Source: Phycisphaerae bacterium (GTDB taxonomy: Bacteria > Planctomycetota > Phycisphaerae > Phycisphaerales > SM1A02). Taken from it: a stretch of DNA of 64,000 nt. Of the stretch, positions 9,056 through 18,006 are shown piece by piece. The notes under the pieces are model-generated. The model was not told where the DNA came from. It saw only the letters and a program-made list of their open reading frames with translations, and ran no database searches. Every line of letters begins with the position of its first letter. Position 1 is the stretch's first letter. A program made the translations under genes and the position numbers. The stretch spans positions 1 through 64,000 of the forward strand of contig PBAX01000029.1 in assembly GCA_002716385.1 (NCBI GenBank). Direction: 5' to 3'.

Positions 9056-10090
9056 TCAGGCCTTGGCGTAGTGGGTCTGGATGCTGGGTACGATGTAGTG
9101 TTCGAATGCCTCCTCCAGGGACCATCGGGGACGGTATCCCCAGTCCGAGGCGGCACGCGAACAGTCGACGTCGGCGGGCCAGGAGTCCACGATGTCCTGC
9201 CGATTCTCGTCGATCGCGTAGTCGACGGACGACGACGGGAAGTGGGTCCTGATCACCTCGGCCACCTCACCGGCGGACGCGCTGAAGGCCGCCACGTTGT
9301 AGACCGAGCGGGACAGCTTCGATCGATCCGCCCGTCCGATCGCAAGCAGGGCGTCGACGCATTCGGGCATGGTCATCCACGGAATCCGGGCGGAGGACCG
9401 CACGAAACACGTGCCCGGATGCCCCGATGCCGCGGCGTGGATCATCTCGGGAACGAAGTCGCTGGTGCCACCGGTGGGCTTGGTCTCCGCGGCAATCACC
9501 CCCGGCAGACGAAGGCTGCGGAAGTCGATCAGCGCAGCTCCGCGATCGTCCGCCAGTCTGCGATAGTGGTTGGAGTAGTAGCGTCCGAGGTGTTCGCAGT
9601 AGAGCTTGTTGGCACCGTACATCGTCGTGGGAAGATTGCAGTCGTCCTCGCTGACGGCACCGGCACGCTCCTTGTGCTCCGCCCCGTCCATGCCGTACAC
9701 GGCGATGGTGCTGGGCAGCACGAAGCGGACGGATCGCCCGTGGGAGGCGGAATGGGCCGCCGCGAGCTTCAGCAGGTTCCAGGTGCCGCCGACGTTGACC
9801 TCGTGTGCGATCTCGGGCACATGCTCCGCCCGGGTCGAGAGCAGCGCGGCGAGATGGTAGATGTCGGTCACCTCGTGCATCGCGATGAGCTGCTGCATGA
9901 GCCCCTCGTCGCAGACGTCACCGACGTGGACCTCGTCGCAGAGCGACCGGGTGCCCTCGGGAATCTCCTTGAGATCCGTGGCGATGATGCGGATGTCGTC
10001 GTGTGTGCGGAGACCATGGACGAGCCCATGGCCGATCTCCCCCGCTGCGCCGGTCAACAGTACCGTTCTTCGCTTGGCTTCCGATGTCAT
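9056..10090 (-). CDS. L-threonine 3-dehydrogenase, short-chain (SDR/epimerase) type
   Basis: The protein has 344 residues. A Rossmann fold starts with TGAAGEIG (13-20), and the catalytic pair is Y158/K162 in YGANK. The FRSLRLPGVIAAET segment, with GGTSDFVPEMIHAA after it, is typical of the NAD-epimerase-like threonine dehydrogenases, not of the zinc-dependent Tdh of enterobacteria. It oxidises L-threonine to 2-amino-3-ketobutyrate for Kbl, 9 bp downstream. AGGAG lies 8-13 bases before the ATG at 10090. A TACAAT-like -10 (10114-10119, minus) sits just upstream without a recognisable -35. Without kbl alongside it could be read as a generic sugar-nucleotide epimerase. Confidence 0.87.
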   Translation of the reverse strand: MTSEAKRRTVLLTGAAGEIGHGLVHGLRTHDDIRIIATDLKEIPEGTRSLCDEVHVGDVCDEGLMQQLIAMHEVTDIYHLAALLSTRAEHVPEIAHEVNVGGTWNLLKLAAAHSASHGRSVRFVLPSTIAVYGMDGAEHKERAGAVSEDDCNLPTTMYGANKLYCEHLGRYYSNHYRRLADDRGAALIDFRSLRLPGVIAAETKPTGGTSDFVPEMIHAAASGHPGTCFVRSSARIPWMTMPECVDALLAIGRADRSKLSRSVYNVAAFSASAGEVAEVIRTHFPSSSVDYAIDENRQDIVDSWPADVDCSRAASDWGYRPRWSLEEAFEHYIVPSIQTHYAKA

Positions 10091-10163
10091 CCGACGCTGC
10101 CTCCTGTCACCCCATTGTACCCACGATCACCCCTTCGGCGGTCGCCTGCTAGGCTGCTGTTCT

Positions 10164-11219
10164 ATGGACCTGCCCATCATCGATTCCGTGGCCCAATCCC
10201 CGCTGCAGTACACCTGCCGTGAATGGGAAGAACGCTGCCGGGAGGCCGGCCGGTCAGCCCAGTCGGCACGCACGGAATGGGTGGACTGCTTCAGACGAGG
10301 CGCCCTTCCGGAGGCGGCCGCCCGATCCACCTCCATCCGGTCCGTATCCAGCGGTGACGGCACCACGAAGTTCCTGATCCGACTCCCCGACAACCACGAG
10401 ACCGAGTCCGTCATCCTCCCCCTGACCGGCAAGGGCGGGCGGGTCCGCAACACGCTGTGCGTCTCGTCCCAGGTGGGCTGCGCAATGGGATGCCGATTCT
10501 GCGAGACCGCCCAGATGGGACTCATCCGAAATCTGTCCGTGGCGGAGATCCTCCTGCAATGGCACGTGGCCACCCATCACTTCAAGCAGGAGATCCGGAA
10601 CATCGTCTTCATGGGGATGGGAGAACCGCTCGACAACGTGGAGGCGGTGATCGGGGCCATCCGGATCCTGACCGACCGCCGGGGGCCCTCGCTGGCATCC
10701 CGCAGAATCTCCATCTCCACCGTGGGGCGAATCGACGGCATTCGCACCCTGTCCGCCTTCCTGACCGACAGCGGCACCCGAAACCTCCGTCTGGCAGTGT
10801 CGGTGAACGCGGCCGACGACGAGACCCGATCCTCGATCATGCCGCTCAACCGGTCGATGAACATGGGAAAGCTGCGGGACGCACTGGCCGACTGGTCCAC
10901 GACGCACGGCGGGACGCTGCTCCTGGAATACGTGCTGATCCCGGGGGTGAACGACGATCCAACCTCGGCGGCACGCCTGGCCGAATGGGTCGGCGACCTT
11001 CCGGCCCGAATCAATCTCATCCCCTACAACCCGCGGCGGGACTCGCCCTGGCCCGCCCCGGACGAGGACCGGGTCGATTCCTTCCTGCGGACCATGCAGG
11101 AGGCGGGCCTCACCGTCCACCGACGGGTCACCCAGGGGCGGTCGCTGATGGCGGCCTGCGGCCAGCTCGGAAACGAGCACATCCGCAACCGGAGAAGGGT
11201 GTCACCGGAACTAGGGTGA
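10164..11219 (+). CDS. rlmN: Dual-specificity RNA methyltransferase RlmN
   Basis: The protein has 351 residues from the ATG at 10164; the upstream extension runs antisense through tdh and was dropped. The radical SAM motif CAMGCRFC gives C106, C110 and C113. The MGMGEPLDN motif binds SAM. The C-terminal AACGQL carries the methyl-carrying C332. RlmN methylates C2 of A2503 in 23S rRNA and A37 of some tRNAs, using two SAM molecules. The N-terminal domain is short. The tail overlaps the convergent exported-protein gene by 9 bp. Confidence 0.92.
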   Translation: MDLPIIDSVAQSPLQYTCREWEERCREAGRSAQSARTEWVDCFRRGALPEAAARSTSIRSVSSGDGTTKFLIRLPDNHETESVILPLTGKGGRVRNTLCVSSQVGCAMGCRFCETAQMGLIRNLSVAEILLQWHVATHHFKQEIRNIVFMGMGEPLDNVEAVIGAIRILTDRRGPSLASRRISISTVGRIDGIRTLSAFLTDSGTRNLRLAVSVNAADDETRSSIMPLNRSMNMGKLRDALADWSTTHGGTLLLEYVLIPGVNDDPTSAARLAEWVGDLPARINLIPYNPRRDSPWPAPDEDRVDSFLRTMQEAGLTVHRRVTQGRSLMAACGQLGNEHIRNRRRVSPELG

Positions 11220-12758
11220 GGACCGTCCGTCACGCTGGCGTCGCATCAGCTCGTCGCGCATCGCCCGGCGTTCGTCGGAATCGAGTCGACCGTCCCGGTT
11301 GGTGTCGAACTCCTTGTACAACTCCTCCCGACGCCGGTCCGCCTCGCTTCGTCGCCCACCATCGTCGCGATCGCGTCGCCCGCGGGCCCGGGTGGTGCCC
11401 GGGAGTTCGCCGTACCGCTCGGAACCCAACACGGGCTCCAACTTCTCGGTGCACTCCTGTTCGATTTCCTGACGCTCCCGGGTGAGCCCGTTGATGCCAT
11501 TCGAATCGATGGTCTCGTCGAAGCGGACACCGGGAAAGGCCCCCGACCACAGCCGCATCTGCTCGAAGATCCACCGGGGGGCGGCCTGGGCTCGCAACGC
11601 GGCGTCCTGTCGAATCCGAACGGCATCGATCCCCTGCGAACAGTTCTCACGCAGGCTGATCACCGCCGACCGCTCCGCGTCGGTGAGATCGTCCCGCTCG
11701 AGGGCCGCATCCACGGCCCGATCGAACCGGCCCTTCCCCCAGACGGTGGCGTTGAACGAGCGATGCACCGCGGCGGCCAACTCGCCGCGGAGCGGCTCGG
11801 GCAGCGATTCGAGGAGCACGTCGAACACCGCAAGATTCACGTCGCGAACGGCGGTGCGGACGGCGGCCTCCTGTTCGATGATGGCTCGCATGCGGTTCCA
11901 GTCCCCCGCCTGCAACACTTCGGAGACCACGGGGGCCGCCTCGAGTTCGAATCTCTCGCGGGCCGCCAGAGCGTCGTTCAGCCGACGGGCGTACGATTCC
12001 ATGGTCGGCTTCAGCGCTTCGCGAAGCTCTCCCTCGGACAACCGCTCGTCCAAGAGTGCGATGAGATCCATGCGTTCCCCCTCGAGCCGTCCCCGTTGGG
12101 TCTGGACCCGTCGCCGGATCTCGGCCCGCGCGAGCCCCCATCCGGCGATCTGGTCCTCGGCCAGCACGGCGAGGACCGCTTCCTCGAATTCGTCCTCGAG
12201 TGCGGTGCGGATCTCGATCCACTCGCGGAGGATTGCCGCCTGCTCGCGCAGGAAGTCACCCCAGCGATCCGCGGTACCGGTGATCTCCTCCACCGCCTCC
12301 TGCTGCTTGGAGAGCTCCTCCATGCGCCTGGCGTACTGTTCACGGATCAGCGAGCGTTCCTCAGAAGTGGTGGCGTTTCGGATGTCCTGCGACAACTGTC
12401 GTCGCATCTCCTCGATCTGCTGCTGCATGGCCTCCTCGCCACGTCGCTGGCTGCCCACCGAACCGCCGGGTACGGGACGTGCGTCCTGCAAGCGGATGCG
12501 GATGTCGCGGGCCTGGTCGGCGAACTGGATGGCGTAGTCCTCGAATACGGTCTCGAGCACGAGAAGCGAACCGGCATCCAGCTCGATCGAGCGGACCGCC
12601 GATTCGATGTCGGAGGCGGTCAATGACGGGATCAGAACCGCATCGACGTCGACCGAGCGTCCACGGCCCGAACCGCGACCGCCCCGGCGCTGTGCGGACG
12701 CATCCGCGGCCGCAACGGCGATAGCCAGCAATACCACTACGGTTCGGATCTGAAACAC
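11211..12758 (-). CDS. Exported helical protein with C-terminal EF-hand
   Basis: The protein has 515 residues starting at GTG (12758), with GAGGTGA a few bases upstream. The N terminus is a signal peptide (FQIRTVVVLLAIAVAAADASA, split here as FQIRTVVVLLAIAVAAA + DASA). A Gly/Arg-rich stretch follows, then long Glu/Arg-rich helices (about 100-200 look coiled-coil). The last 40 residues hold an EF-hand loop DTNRDGRLDSDE, which has Asp/Asn/Asp, Gly6, Leu8 and Glu12, so it should bind calcium. I do not recognise the family. A segment near residue 55 (IELDAG...FEDYAIQF) resembles one near residue 40 of the upstream gene product, suggesting distant paralogy. The upstream stop is 24 bp away, so the two probably share a transcript. 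Confidence 0.75.
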   Translation of the reverse strand: MFQIRTVVVLLAIAVAAADASAQRRGGRGSGRGRSVDVDAVLIPSLTASDIESAVRSIELDAGSLLVLETVFEDYAIQFADQARDIRIRLQDARPVPGGSVGSQRRGEEAMQQQIEEMRRQLSQDIRNATTSEERSLIREQYARRMEELSKQQEAVEEITGTADRWGDFLREQAAILREWIEIRTALEDEFEEAVLAVLAEDQIAGWGLARAEIRRRVQTQRGRLEGERMDLIALLDERLSEGELREALKPTMESYARRLNDALAARERFELEAAPVVSEVLQAGDWNRMRAIIEQEAAVRTAVRDVNLAVFDVLLESLPEPLRGELAAAVHRSFNATVWGKGRFDRAVDAALERDDLTDAERSAVISLRENCSQGIDAVRIRQDAALRAQAAPRWIFEQMRLWSGAFPGVRFDETIDSNGINGLTRERQEIEQECTEKLEPVLGSERYGELPGTTRARGRRDRDDGGRRSEADRRREELYKEFDTNRDGRLDSDERRAMRDELMRRQRDGRSSP

Positions 12759-12782
12759 GCGTCACCTCGTTTCATGCCCATC

Positions 12783-14219
12783 CTAGTCCCGATCACCAAG
12801 CCCCGTCCGGTCTCCGGCTCCCCGCAGGTAGACGACCCGGAATGCTCCGGGCGATTCGGCCGTCGACGAGCCGGGCCCGGCAATCAGTTCGGGCTGGTAG
12901 GCAGAAGGCGGTATGCGACCGAAGCGATCGGCACCCAGCAGGCCGAAGACCAACGCGGTCGCCGATTCGTCCAGTTGACCAATCCCCTCTCGCAGGACGG
13001 CGGGGCGCCCGACGATCTCCTCCCGACCGGGAAGCACCGGGCCCATGAAGCCGTAGCAGCGGAGCATCGCTTCGGATTCGGCCGCGAGCAGGATCGCCTC
13101 CGACTCCGCCCGGCGGGCGACCTCGAGCCATTCGGCACGCAGGGGGCCGAGGGATTGCTCGTAGTCCTCGTTGAGTTCATCGAGTGTCCGGAGTTCTTCA
13201 GGGGTCAGCCCGAGATCCTGCGAATGACGTTGGACATGGCGCAGCAGTCGATGAAAGGCGGTCGGACGGAAGACCTCCGGGTACATGGCTCGATCGGCGA
13301 GCGAGCGGAACCGCTCGGCATCCCCGTCATTCATGCACGTGCGAATCACCTCCAGATACCGATCGTTCACCTCGGCCAGCCTCCCGCGGGCCGACGCCTC
13401 CCGGCGGGCACCGTCGATCCACGGGCCGGGGGTCCCCATGATCCGTGCGTCGCGTTGCAGAGGACGGATGCGGGCAATGGTCCAATCACGCCCAGCCAGC
13501 ATCTCGTCGTAGAGCTTGGCGTAGTCGAGCAGCACCCCGTGGCACGCCCGCGCCACGTCGCTGTCGCGCCCCCAGTGGTCGTAGACGATGCGGGCAAGGT
13601 CGACTCCTTCGCCGGGCAGCACCGGCCGCCACGGGGTGTTGCGCCGCCGCAACGCACGGAAGACGGCGTCCCAATGCCCGGGTTCGCTCCGGTCACGGAT
13701 CGCGTCGATCCCCCCCACCAGTGCCGTCCACTGCTGATCGTGCGCCGTATCCCAGGATGCCAGTTCACGGGTCCGCGGCGATGCAATCGGACCCGGCGGA
13801 TCGGTGACCGCCAACTCCTCCAGCATCGACTCGCGAAGTGCCTTCGCCGCATCATCCGACTCGCTTGACCGTGACAGTGCATCACGCACCGCACCTCGAA
13901 GCTCGTCCCGACGGATTGCAGCCGGATCGGTGGACACCTCGTAGGGGTCGGCGGCCGCCAACCGCTCGGCGAGGGCCCGGGTCTCACGCTCGACGAAGGT
14001 CAGGTAGTCCAGCACGATCTGATCAAGGATGACCTGCCGTTCATCGTCGAGTTGCAGCTCACGGGCGATCAACGGCGTATCGACGAACCGGATGCGGGGG
14101 GCGGCGTGCGGGCCCAGATCACGGATCAGCTCCGCCGCCGGTGCGGATGACGGCTGAACCGCCCCCGGAGCGATCGAGGCGATGGTCAACGCCAGCACTG
14201 TGAAGCCCATTCGAATCAT
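12783..14219 (-). CDS. Exported helical protein of unknown function
   Basis: The protein has 478 residues from the ATG at 14219, which puts GGAGG just upstream and a signal peptide (MIRMGFTVLALTIASIAPGA) at the N terminus; ATG 14210 is a close alternative. The rest is alpha-helical, charged, and has no enzyme motif I can name. The segment LQLDDERQVILDQIVLDYLT echoes the helical segment of the following gene product. There is no lipobox, membrane anchor or EF-hand. It is transcribed away from the YpdA-like gene across a 108-bp gap. The function is unknown; a periplasmic structural or chaperone-like role would fit the composition but is not shown. Confidence 0.7.
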   Translation of the reverse strand: MIRMGFTVLALTIASIAPGAVQPSSAPAAELIRDLGPHAAPRIRFVDTPLIARELQLDDERQVILDQIVLDYLTFVERETRALAERLAAADPYEVSTDPAAIRRDELRGAVRDALSRSSESDDAAKALRESMLEELAVTDPPGPIASPRTRELASWDTAHDQQWTALVGGIDAIRDRSEPGHWDAVFRALRRRNTPWRPVLPGEGVDLARIVYDHWGRDSDVARACHGVLLDYAKLYDEMLAGRDWTIARIRPLQRDARIMGTPGPWIDGARREASARGRLAEVNDRYLEVIRTCMNDGDAERFRSLADRAMYPEVFRPTAFHRLLRHVQRHSQDLGLTPEELRTLDELNEDYEQSLGPLRAEWLEVARRAESEAILLAAESEAMLRCYGFMGPVLPGREEIVGRPAVLREGIGQLDESATALVFGLLGADRFGRIPPSAYQPELIAGPGSSTAESPGAFRVVYLRGAGDRTGLGDRD

Positions 14220-14327
14220 CGCGCCTCCGGAACAAGAACGCATCGGACGGCCCCGGTATTGCCGCTGCGGAACGCCCATTCCATGATCGACCATGCCCGG
14301 GATCATCCATCATTCTATGCTGCGAAC

Positions 14328-15359
14328 ATGGAACACCACGACACCATCGTGATCGGCGCCGGTCCGATCGGGCTGGAGACGGCCGCCGGGCTGCTCGCCC
14401 ACGAGCACTCCACTCTGGTACTGGACTCGGGCCCCATCGGTTCGACCATCGCGACCCTGTTTCCCCCCGCAACCAGGTTCTTCTCCTCGCCGGATCGACT
14501 GGAGATCGCCGGCATCCGCTGCCCCACCTTCGCAGAGGAGAAGGCCAACCGCGAGGAATACCTCGCCTACCTCCGGGGAGTCGTCGACACGCTCTCGATT
14601 CCCGTCCGCACCTTTCACACCGTTCGCGACGCCCGGGCGACACCGTCCGGATTCGAACTCGAGGTCGCCGAGCGTTCCGGGCGGGGACGTCGGTTCTCGG
14701 CCCGAACCCTCGTACTGGCCACGGGCGGCATGGGTCGCACCAGGGCTCTGGGGATCGAGGGGGAGACGCTTCCCCACGTGCGTCACGATCTCGGAGACCC
14801 CCATCAGTACCACGGACGCCGGGTGCTCATCGTGGGCGGCCGCAACAGCGCCTGCGAAGCGGCCATCCGCTGCTGGCGGGCCGGCGCGGACGTCCACCTC
14901 AGCCATCGCGGCCCCGAGGTCAACGAACGCGTGAAGTACTGGATCCGCCCGGAGCTGCTCGCGCTGATCGAGGAGGGCCGGATCACCGCCTACCCCGAGT
15001 CCGTTCCCGCACGGATCGACCGGGAGCAGGTCACCCTCCATTCACTGAGCGGCGAGGCCCCCATCCCGCTGGAGGTCGACGACATCCTGCTCATGATCGG
15101 ATACGAGCACGACCCGCAGCTCATGCGGCAGCTTGACCTCCCGCTGGATCCCGTCACCCTGGCCCCGACGTTCGATGAGCGGACGATGGAGACCAGCGTC
15201 CCGGGGCTCTACGTGGCGGGAACGGCGACGGCCGGAACCCAGGACCGGTTCCGCGTCTACATCGAGAACTGCCATGTCCACGCCCAGCGGATCGCTTCCG
15301 CCATCACCGGAACCGACGGCACGACGATCTCGGAGCACCGTCGACTCGAGGAAAGCTGA
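14328..15359 (+). CDS. YpdA-like FAD/NADPH thiol-disulfide reductase
   Basis: The protein has 343 residues from the ATG at 14328. The first FAD motif is VIGAGPIGLETA (residues about 7-18). TRFFSSPDRLEIAG with a downstream EYLAYLRGVV matches the YpdA signature FFST..LEIG..KP.R.EALVYYR. The second Rossmann motif is VLIVGGRNSACEAA. There is no CxxC, unlike thioredoxin reductase. YpdA (Bdr) reduces bacillithiol disulfide with NADPH; whether this organism makes bacillithiol is unknown, so the substrate may be another low-molecular-weight thiol disulfide. It ends 6 bp from the convergent peroxiredoxin, consistent with a redox role. Confidence 0.78.
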   Translation: MEHHDTIVIGAGPIGLETAAGLLAHEHSTLVLDSGPIGSTIATLFPPATRFFSSPDRLEIAGIRCPTFAEEKANREEYLAYLRGVVDTLSIPVRTFHTVRDARATPSGFELEVAERSGRGRRFSARTLVLATGGMGRTRALGIEGETLPHVRHDLGDPHQYHGRRVLIVGGRNSACEAAIRCWRAGADVHLSHRGPEVNERVKYWIRPELLALIEEGRITAYPESVPARIDREQVTLHSLSGEAPIPLEVDDILLMIGYEHDPQLMRQLDLPLDPVTLAPTFDERTMETSVPGLYVAGTATAGTQDRFRVYIENCHVHAQRIASAITGTDGTTISEHRRLEES

Positions 15360-15365
15360 AGCGGA

Positions 15366-15827
15366 TCAACCCAACGCGGCACGGATCGCATCAAAATCGA
15401 CCTGCACCCCTGGATCGTCGCTGACCGAGTCGTAGACGACCTTGCCGGATGCATCGATCACGAATGCCGACCGTTTGGCGACATCCCGCATGCCGAAGAG
15501 ATCATCGTGCAGAACATCCCATTCGCGGGCGACGTCGCGGTTCATGTCGCTCAGCAGCGGGAATGGAAGCCCGAGTTCCTCCGCAAACTTGGCCGTCACG
15601 AACGGACTGTCGATGCAGATCCCGAACACCTTGGCACCCAGGTCCTCGTAGGCGGACCAGTCGTCCCGGAACGTGCAGAACTCGTCGGTGCAGACGGGGC
15701 TGAACGAAAGCGGGAAGAAGAGCAGGACGACCTTGTCGGTCCCCAGATGGGCGCCGACGTCTACCGTCTCTCCGGGGCGTACGGGAAGTTCGAATCCACA
15801 AGCGGTGTCACCAGTTCGAATGGCCAT
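15366..15827 (-). CDS. Peroxiredoxin (AhpE/BCP-like)
   Basis: The protein has 153 residues from the ATG at 15827, with AAGGAGAGG just upstream; a longer start adds 21 unlikely residues. The thioredoxin fold has the peroxidatic Cys46 in FSPVCTDEFCTF, with the Thr/Pro environment of the family and a possible second Cys at 51. It reduces H2O2 or alkyl hydroperoxides using a thiol reductant. SDMNRDVAREW and KRSAFVIDASGKV are standard family segments. The convergent YpdA-like reductase next door could keep its thiol donor reduced. yraN follows upstream at 15894-16256. Confidence 0.9.
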   Translation of the reverse strand: MAIRTGDTACGFELPVRPGETVDVGAHLGTDKVVLLFFPLSFSPVCTDEFCTFRDDWSAYEDLGAKVFGICIDSPFVTAKFAEELGLPFPLLSDMNRDVAREWDVLHDDLFGMRDVAKRSAFVIDASGKVVYDSVSDDPGVQVDFDAIRAALG

Positions 15828-15893
15828 GGTCCTCTCCTTGTAATCGACCGGGACGTACCCTATCGCCCCCGACCCCGCCGCACAATCCACCGG

Positions 15894-16256
15894 TCATCCG
15901 TCGGCTTCGAACGCTCCGGGCAGGTGGTGGATCCGGACCGATCGCCCCGGCCCCAGTTGCACCAGAACCACATCGAACCGGATCGGCAGCGGGCATTCCG
16001 TGGCCCGATGGATCATCGCAGCCACCGCACGCAATCGACGCCGCTTGCCGGGCCCAATCCGACCGGAGAGCGTCCAGATGTCGCCTACTCCCGCCTTGAC
16101 CTCCACCACCACCTGGCAACGGCCGCAGGGGCTGATCGCAACGAGATCGGCCTCCAGACGTCCACGACGGAGATTACGTGCGATCATCCGGTACCCACGG
16201 CGACGCAACCAGCGTCCCGCAAGGCGTTCACCACGGCGACCGATTCCGGTGCTCAC
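15894..16256 (-). CDS. yraN: YraN/UPF0102 family nuclease-fold protein
   Basis: The protein has 120 residues starting at GTG (16256), which overlaps the stop of the upstream lipoprotein gene as GTGA. G-x-x-GE-x-LA near the N terminus, GYRMIARNLRRGRLEADLVA and VVVEVKAG give the restriction-endonuclease-like core (E..D..ExK). The family is widespread, usually near rnhB or rsmI, and its role is poorly known; DNA or Holliday-junction processing has been suggested from the fold. An Arg-rich surface fits nucleic-acid binding. Confidence 0.85.
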   Translation of the reverse strand: MSTGIGRRGERLAGRWLRRRGYRMIARNLRRGRLEADLVAISPCGRCQVVVEVKAGVGDIWTLSGRIGPGKRRRLRAVAAMIHRATECPLPIRFDVVLVQLGPGRSVRIHHLPGAFEADG

Positions 16257-17491
16257 CGGCGAGCAAGAAAGCGGGACATGGCGATGGCGACCACCTTGTC
16301 CTGCATCTCCTGGAGGTCATCGTAGATGCCCTCGCTGAGGATTCCGTCGACGAACTCCTCCTGGGCGGAGCTCAGTCGTCGCGAATACACATCCTGGTAG
16401 AGAGCCCTCTGGATCGACGGCTCGTAGAGCGAACGGGTGACACCCTCGTTCACCGCGAGGACCGACACCCAGATCGTACGGCTGCCGCGGACGAAGGGCT
16501 GGCTGGTCTCGCCCGGACCGAGTCCGGCCAGATGCTCCTTGTAGAAGTCGGCCACCTCGATCTCGTCGATCTTGCCGTCCGTGCCGAGTTCGAACGTCTC
16601 CCACACTCCGTCGTCGGACATGCCCGCCTGCCTGGCCACAACATCGAACGGTTCGCCGGCCTGCAGCTCCTCCTGGAGAAGACGGATGGTGTCCTCGTTC
16701 CCTTCCGTCCGGAGTCGGATCCGACCCAGCGTCACCGTGGAGGGCTGGTTGTACTGCGATCGTCTCGCATCCCAGGCCCGCTGGACGTCCTTCCAAGAGA
16801 CCAGCACATTGGGCTGGACCCGCTCGTTCATGAGCACCCGGATCAGCTGCTGCTCCTCCTGCAACTTGAGGTACTCGTCGATCGTTTTGCCTTCCTGCTC
16901 GAGCATCTGGCGATTGGCTTCGGCACTGACGCCACCGCGCTGCATGATCAGCTCGCCACGCATGTCGTTCATCCAGGCGAGAAAGCCTCCCTCCTGCTGC
17001 TCGGACAATCCGGCCCGGGCCTCGGACAGGAACAGTTCGTTGTAGATCACCTCACGCAGCTGCCGCGAGACCATCTGCACCACGTACACGCGGAACTGGT
17101 CCCAAGGAAGCCGCTGGTAGTCGGCGTTCAGCTGGTCCATGATGGGAGTGAGGATCTCGTCGGCGAAGATCGGTCGACCGTTGACCTGGCCGATCAGGCT
17201 GTCGACGACGATGGACTGGCCGGAACGGATCGACAGATCGTAGGCCTCGTCGATCTCCTGCTCTTCCGGAGAAGGGCCCGCCGGACGCGGAATGCGCAGG
17301 CCGGCGTCGACCATGGCGGTCCGCACCGATTCCTGATCCGGACGCACCATTGAACGGTTGTTGGGATTTGAGAAGTCGGACACCGACAGTGATTCGCTTC
17401 CCGAGGTCCAGCTGGATCCCCCGGAGCAGCCGACCAGCACGACCCCGGCCAGGGCGGCGGCGAATCGACTTGCGATATGAATCAGTGACAT
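16253..17491 (-). CDS. SurA/PpiC-like peptidyl-prolyl isomerase lipoprotein
   Basis: The protein has 412 residues from the ATG at 17491. A lipoprotein signal sequence ends at LVGCSG (Cys about 22), so it is probably anchored in a membrane. Residues about 95-230 resemble the SurA N-terminal chaperone domain (LIGQVNGRPIFADEI start, long helices). Residues about 260-370 look like a degenerate parvulin domain (VTLGRIRLR ... AGEPFDVVARQAG ... FELGTDGKIDE ... LGPGETSQPF). It likely helps fold exported proteins; residual isomerase activity is uncertain. It is coupled to yraN by a GTGA overlap and divergent from the DUF1844 gene. Confidence 0.8.
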   Translation of the reverse strand: MSLIHIASRFAAALAGVVLVGCSGGSSWTSGSESLSVSDFSNPNNRSMVRPDQESVRTAMVDAGLRIPRPAGPSPEEQEIDEAYDLSIRSGQSIVVDSLIGQVNGRPIFADEILTPIMDQLNADYQRLPWDQFRVYVVQMVSRQLREVIYNELFLSEARAGLSEQQEGGFLAWMNDMRGELIMQRGGVSAEANRQMLEQEGKTIDEYLKLQEEQQLIRVLMNERVQPNVLVSWKDVQRAWDARRSQYNQPSTVTLGRIRLRTEGNEDTIRLLQEELQAGEPFDVVARQAGMSDDGVWETFELGTDGKIDEIEVADFYKEHLAGLGPGETSQPFVRGSRTIWVSVLAVNEGVTRSLYEPSIQRALYQDVYSRRLSSAQEEFVDGILSEGIYDDLQEMQDKVVAIAMSRFLARR

Positions 17492-17574
17492 GGGCACGCT
17501 GAGGATTCTATCGACAACCCGAGCGTCTATACTGCTGTACTGCCCTTTCCCAAACAACTCCCAGGAGGGACACC

Positions 17575-18006
17575 ATGTCCGAGGAAACCCCCGAAATCCA
17601 GGTCGACACCGACTGGAAAGCCGAAGCCCAGGCCGAAAAGGAGAAGCTCTCCAGCACCGAAGGCGATTCCCAGAAGGCGCGGGCGCTGCCTCCGGCCGAC
17701 TTCAAGGGCCTCATCGGCCTTCTGGCCTCCCAGGCCATCATGGGGCTCGGTGCCATGCCCGACCCCTCCGGACGGGGCGTGGTCATCGATCTCGACGGTG
17801 CCCGTTTCGCCATCGATCTGCTGGTGGTCATCCAGGAGAAGACCAAGGGCAACCTCGAGGAGGAGGAGTCGACCGAACTCGAGACCCTGATCGTCGAGCT
17901 GCGGGCCCGGTTCGTGCAGGTGTCGGACCTGGTCGCTCAACAGCAGGCGGGCGGGGTGGCCACCGACCCCTCGGGCGGCGGTGATTCGGGGATCATCACC
18001 CCCTGA
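17575..18006 (+). CDS. DUF1844 domain protein
   Basis: The protein has 143 residues. The start at 17575 follows AGGAGGG at 17563-17569. DFKGLIGLLASQAIMGLGAMPDP, FAIDLLVVIQEKTKGNLEEEES and ETLIVELRARFVQV match DUF1844, a small helical family of unknown role common in planctomycetes and deltaproteobacteria. The N and C termini are low-complexity. TATACT at 17528-17533 resembles a -10 box, but no clear -35 is present. It stops directly against the convergent membrane-protein gene. Confidence 0.85.
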   Translation: MSEETPEIQVDTDWKAEAQAEKEKLSSTEGDSQKARALPPADFKGLIGLLASQAIMGLGAMPDPSGRGVVIDLDGARFAIDLLVVIQEKTKGNLEEEESTELETLIVELRARFVQVSDLVAQQQAGGVATDPSGGGDSGIITP

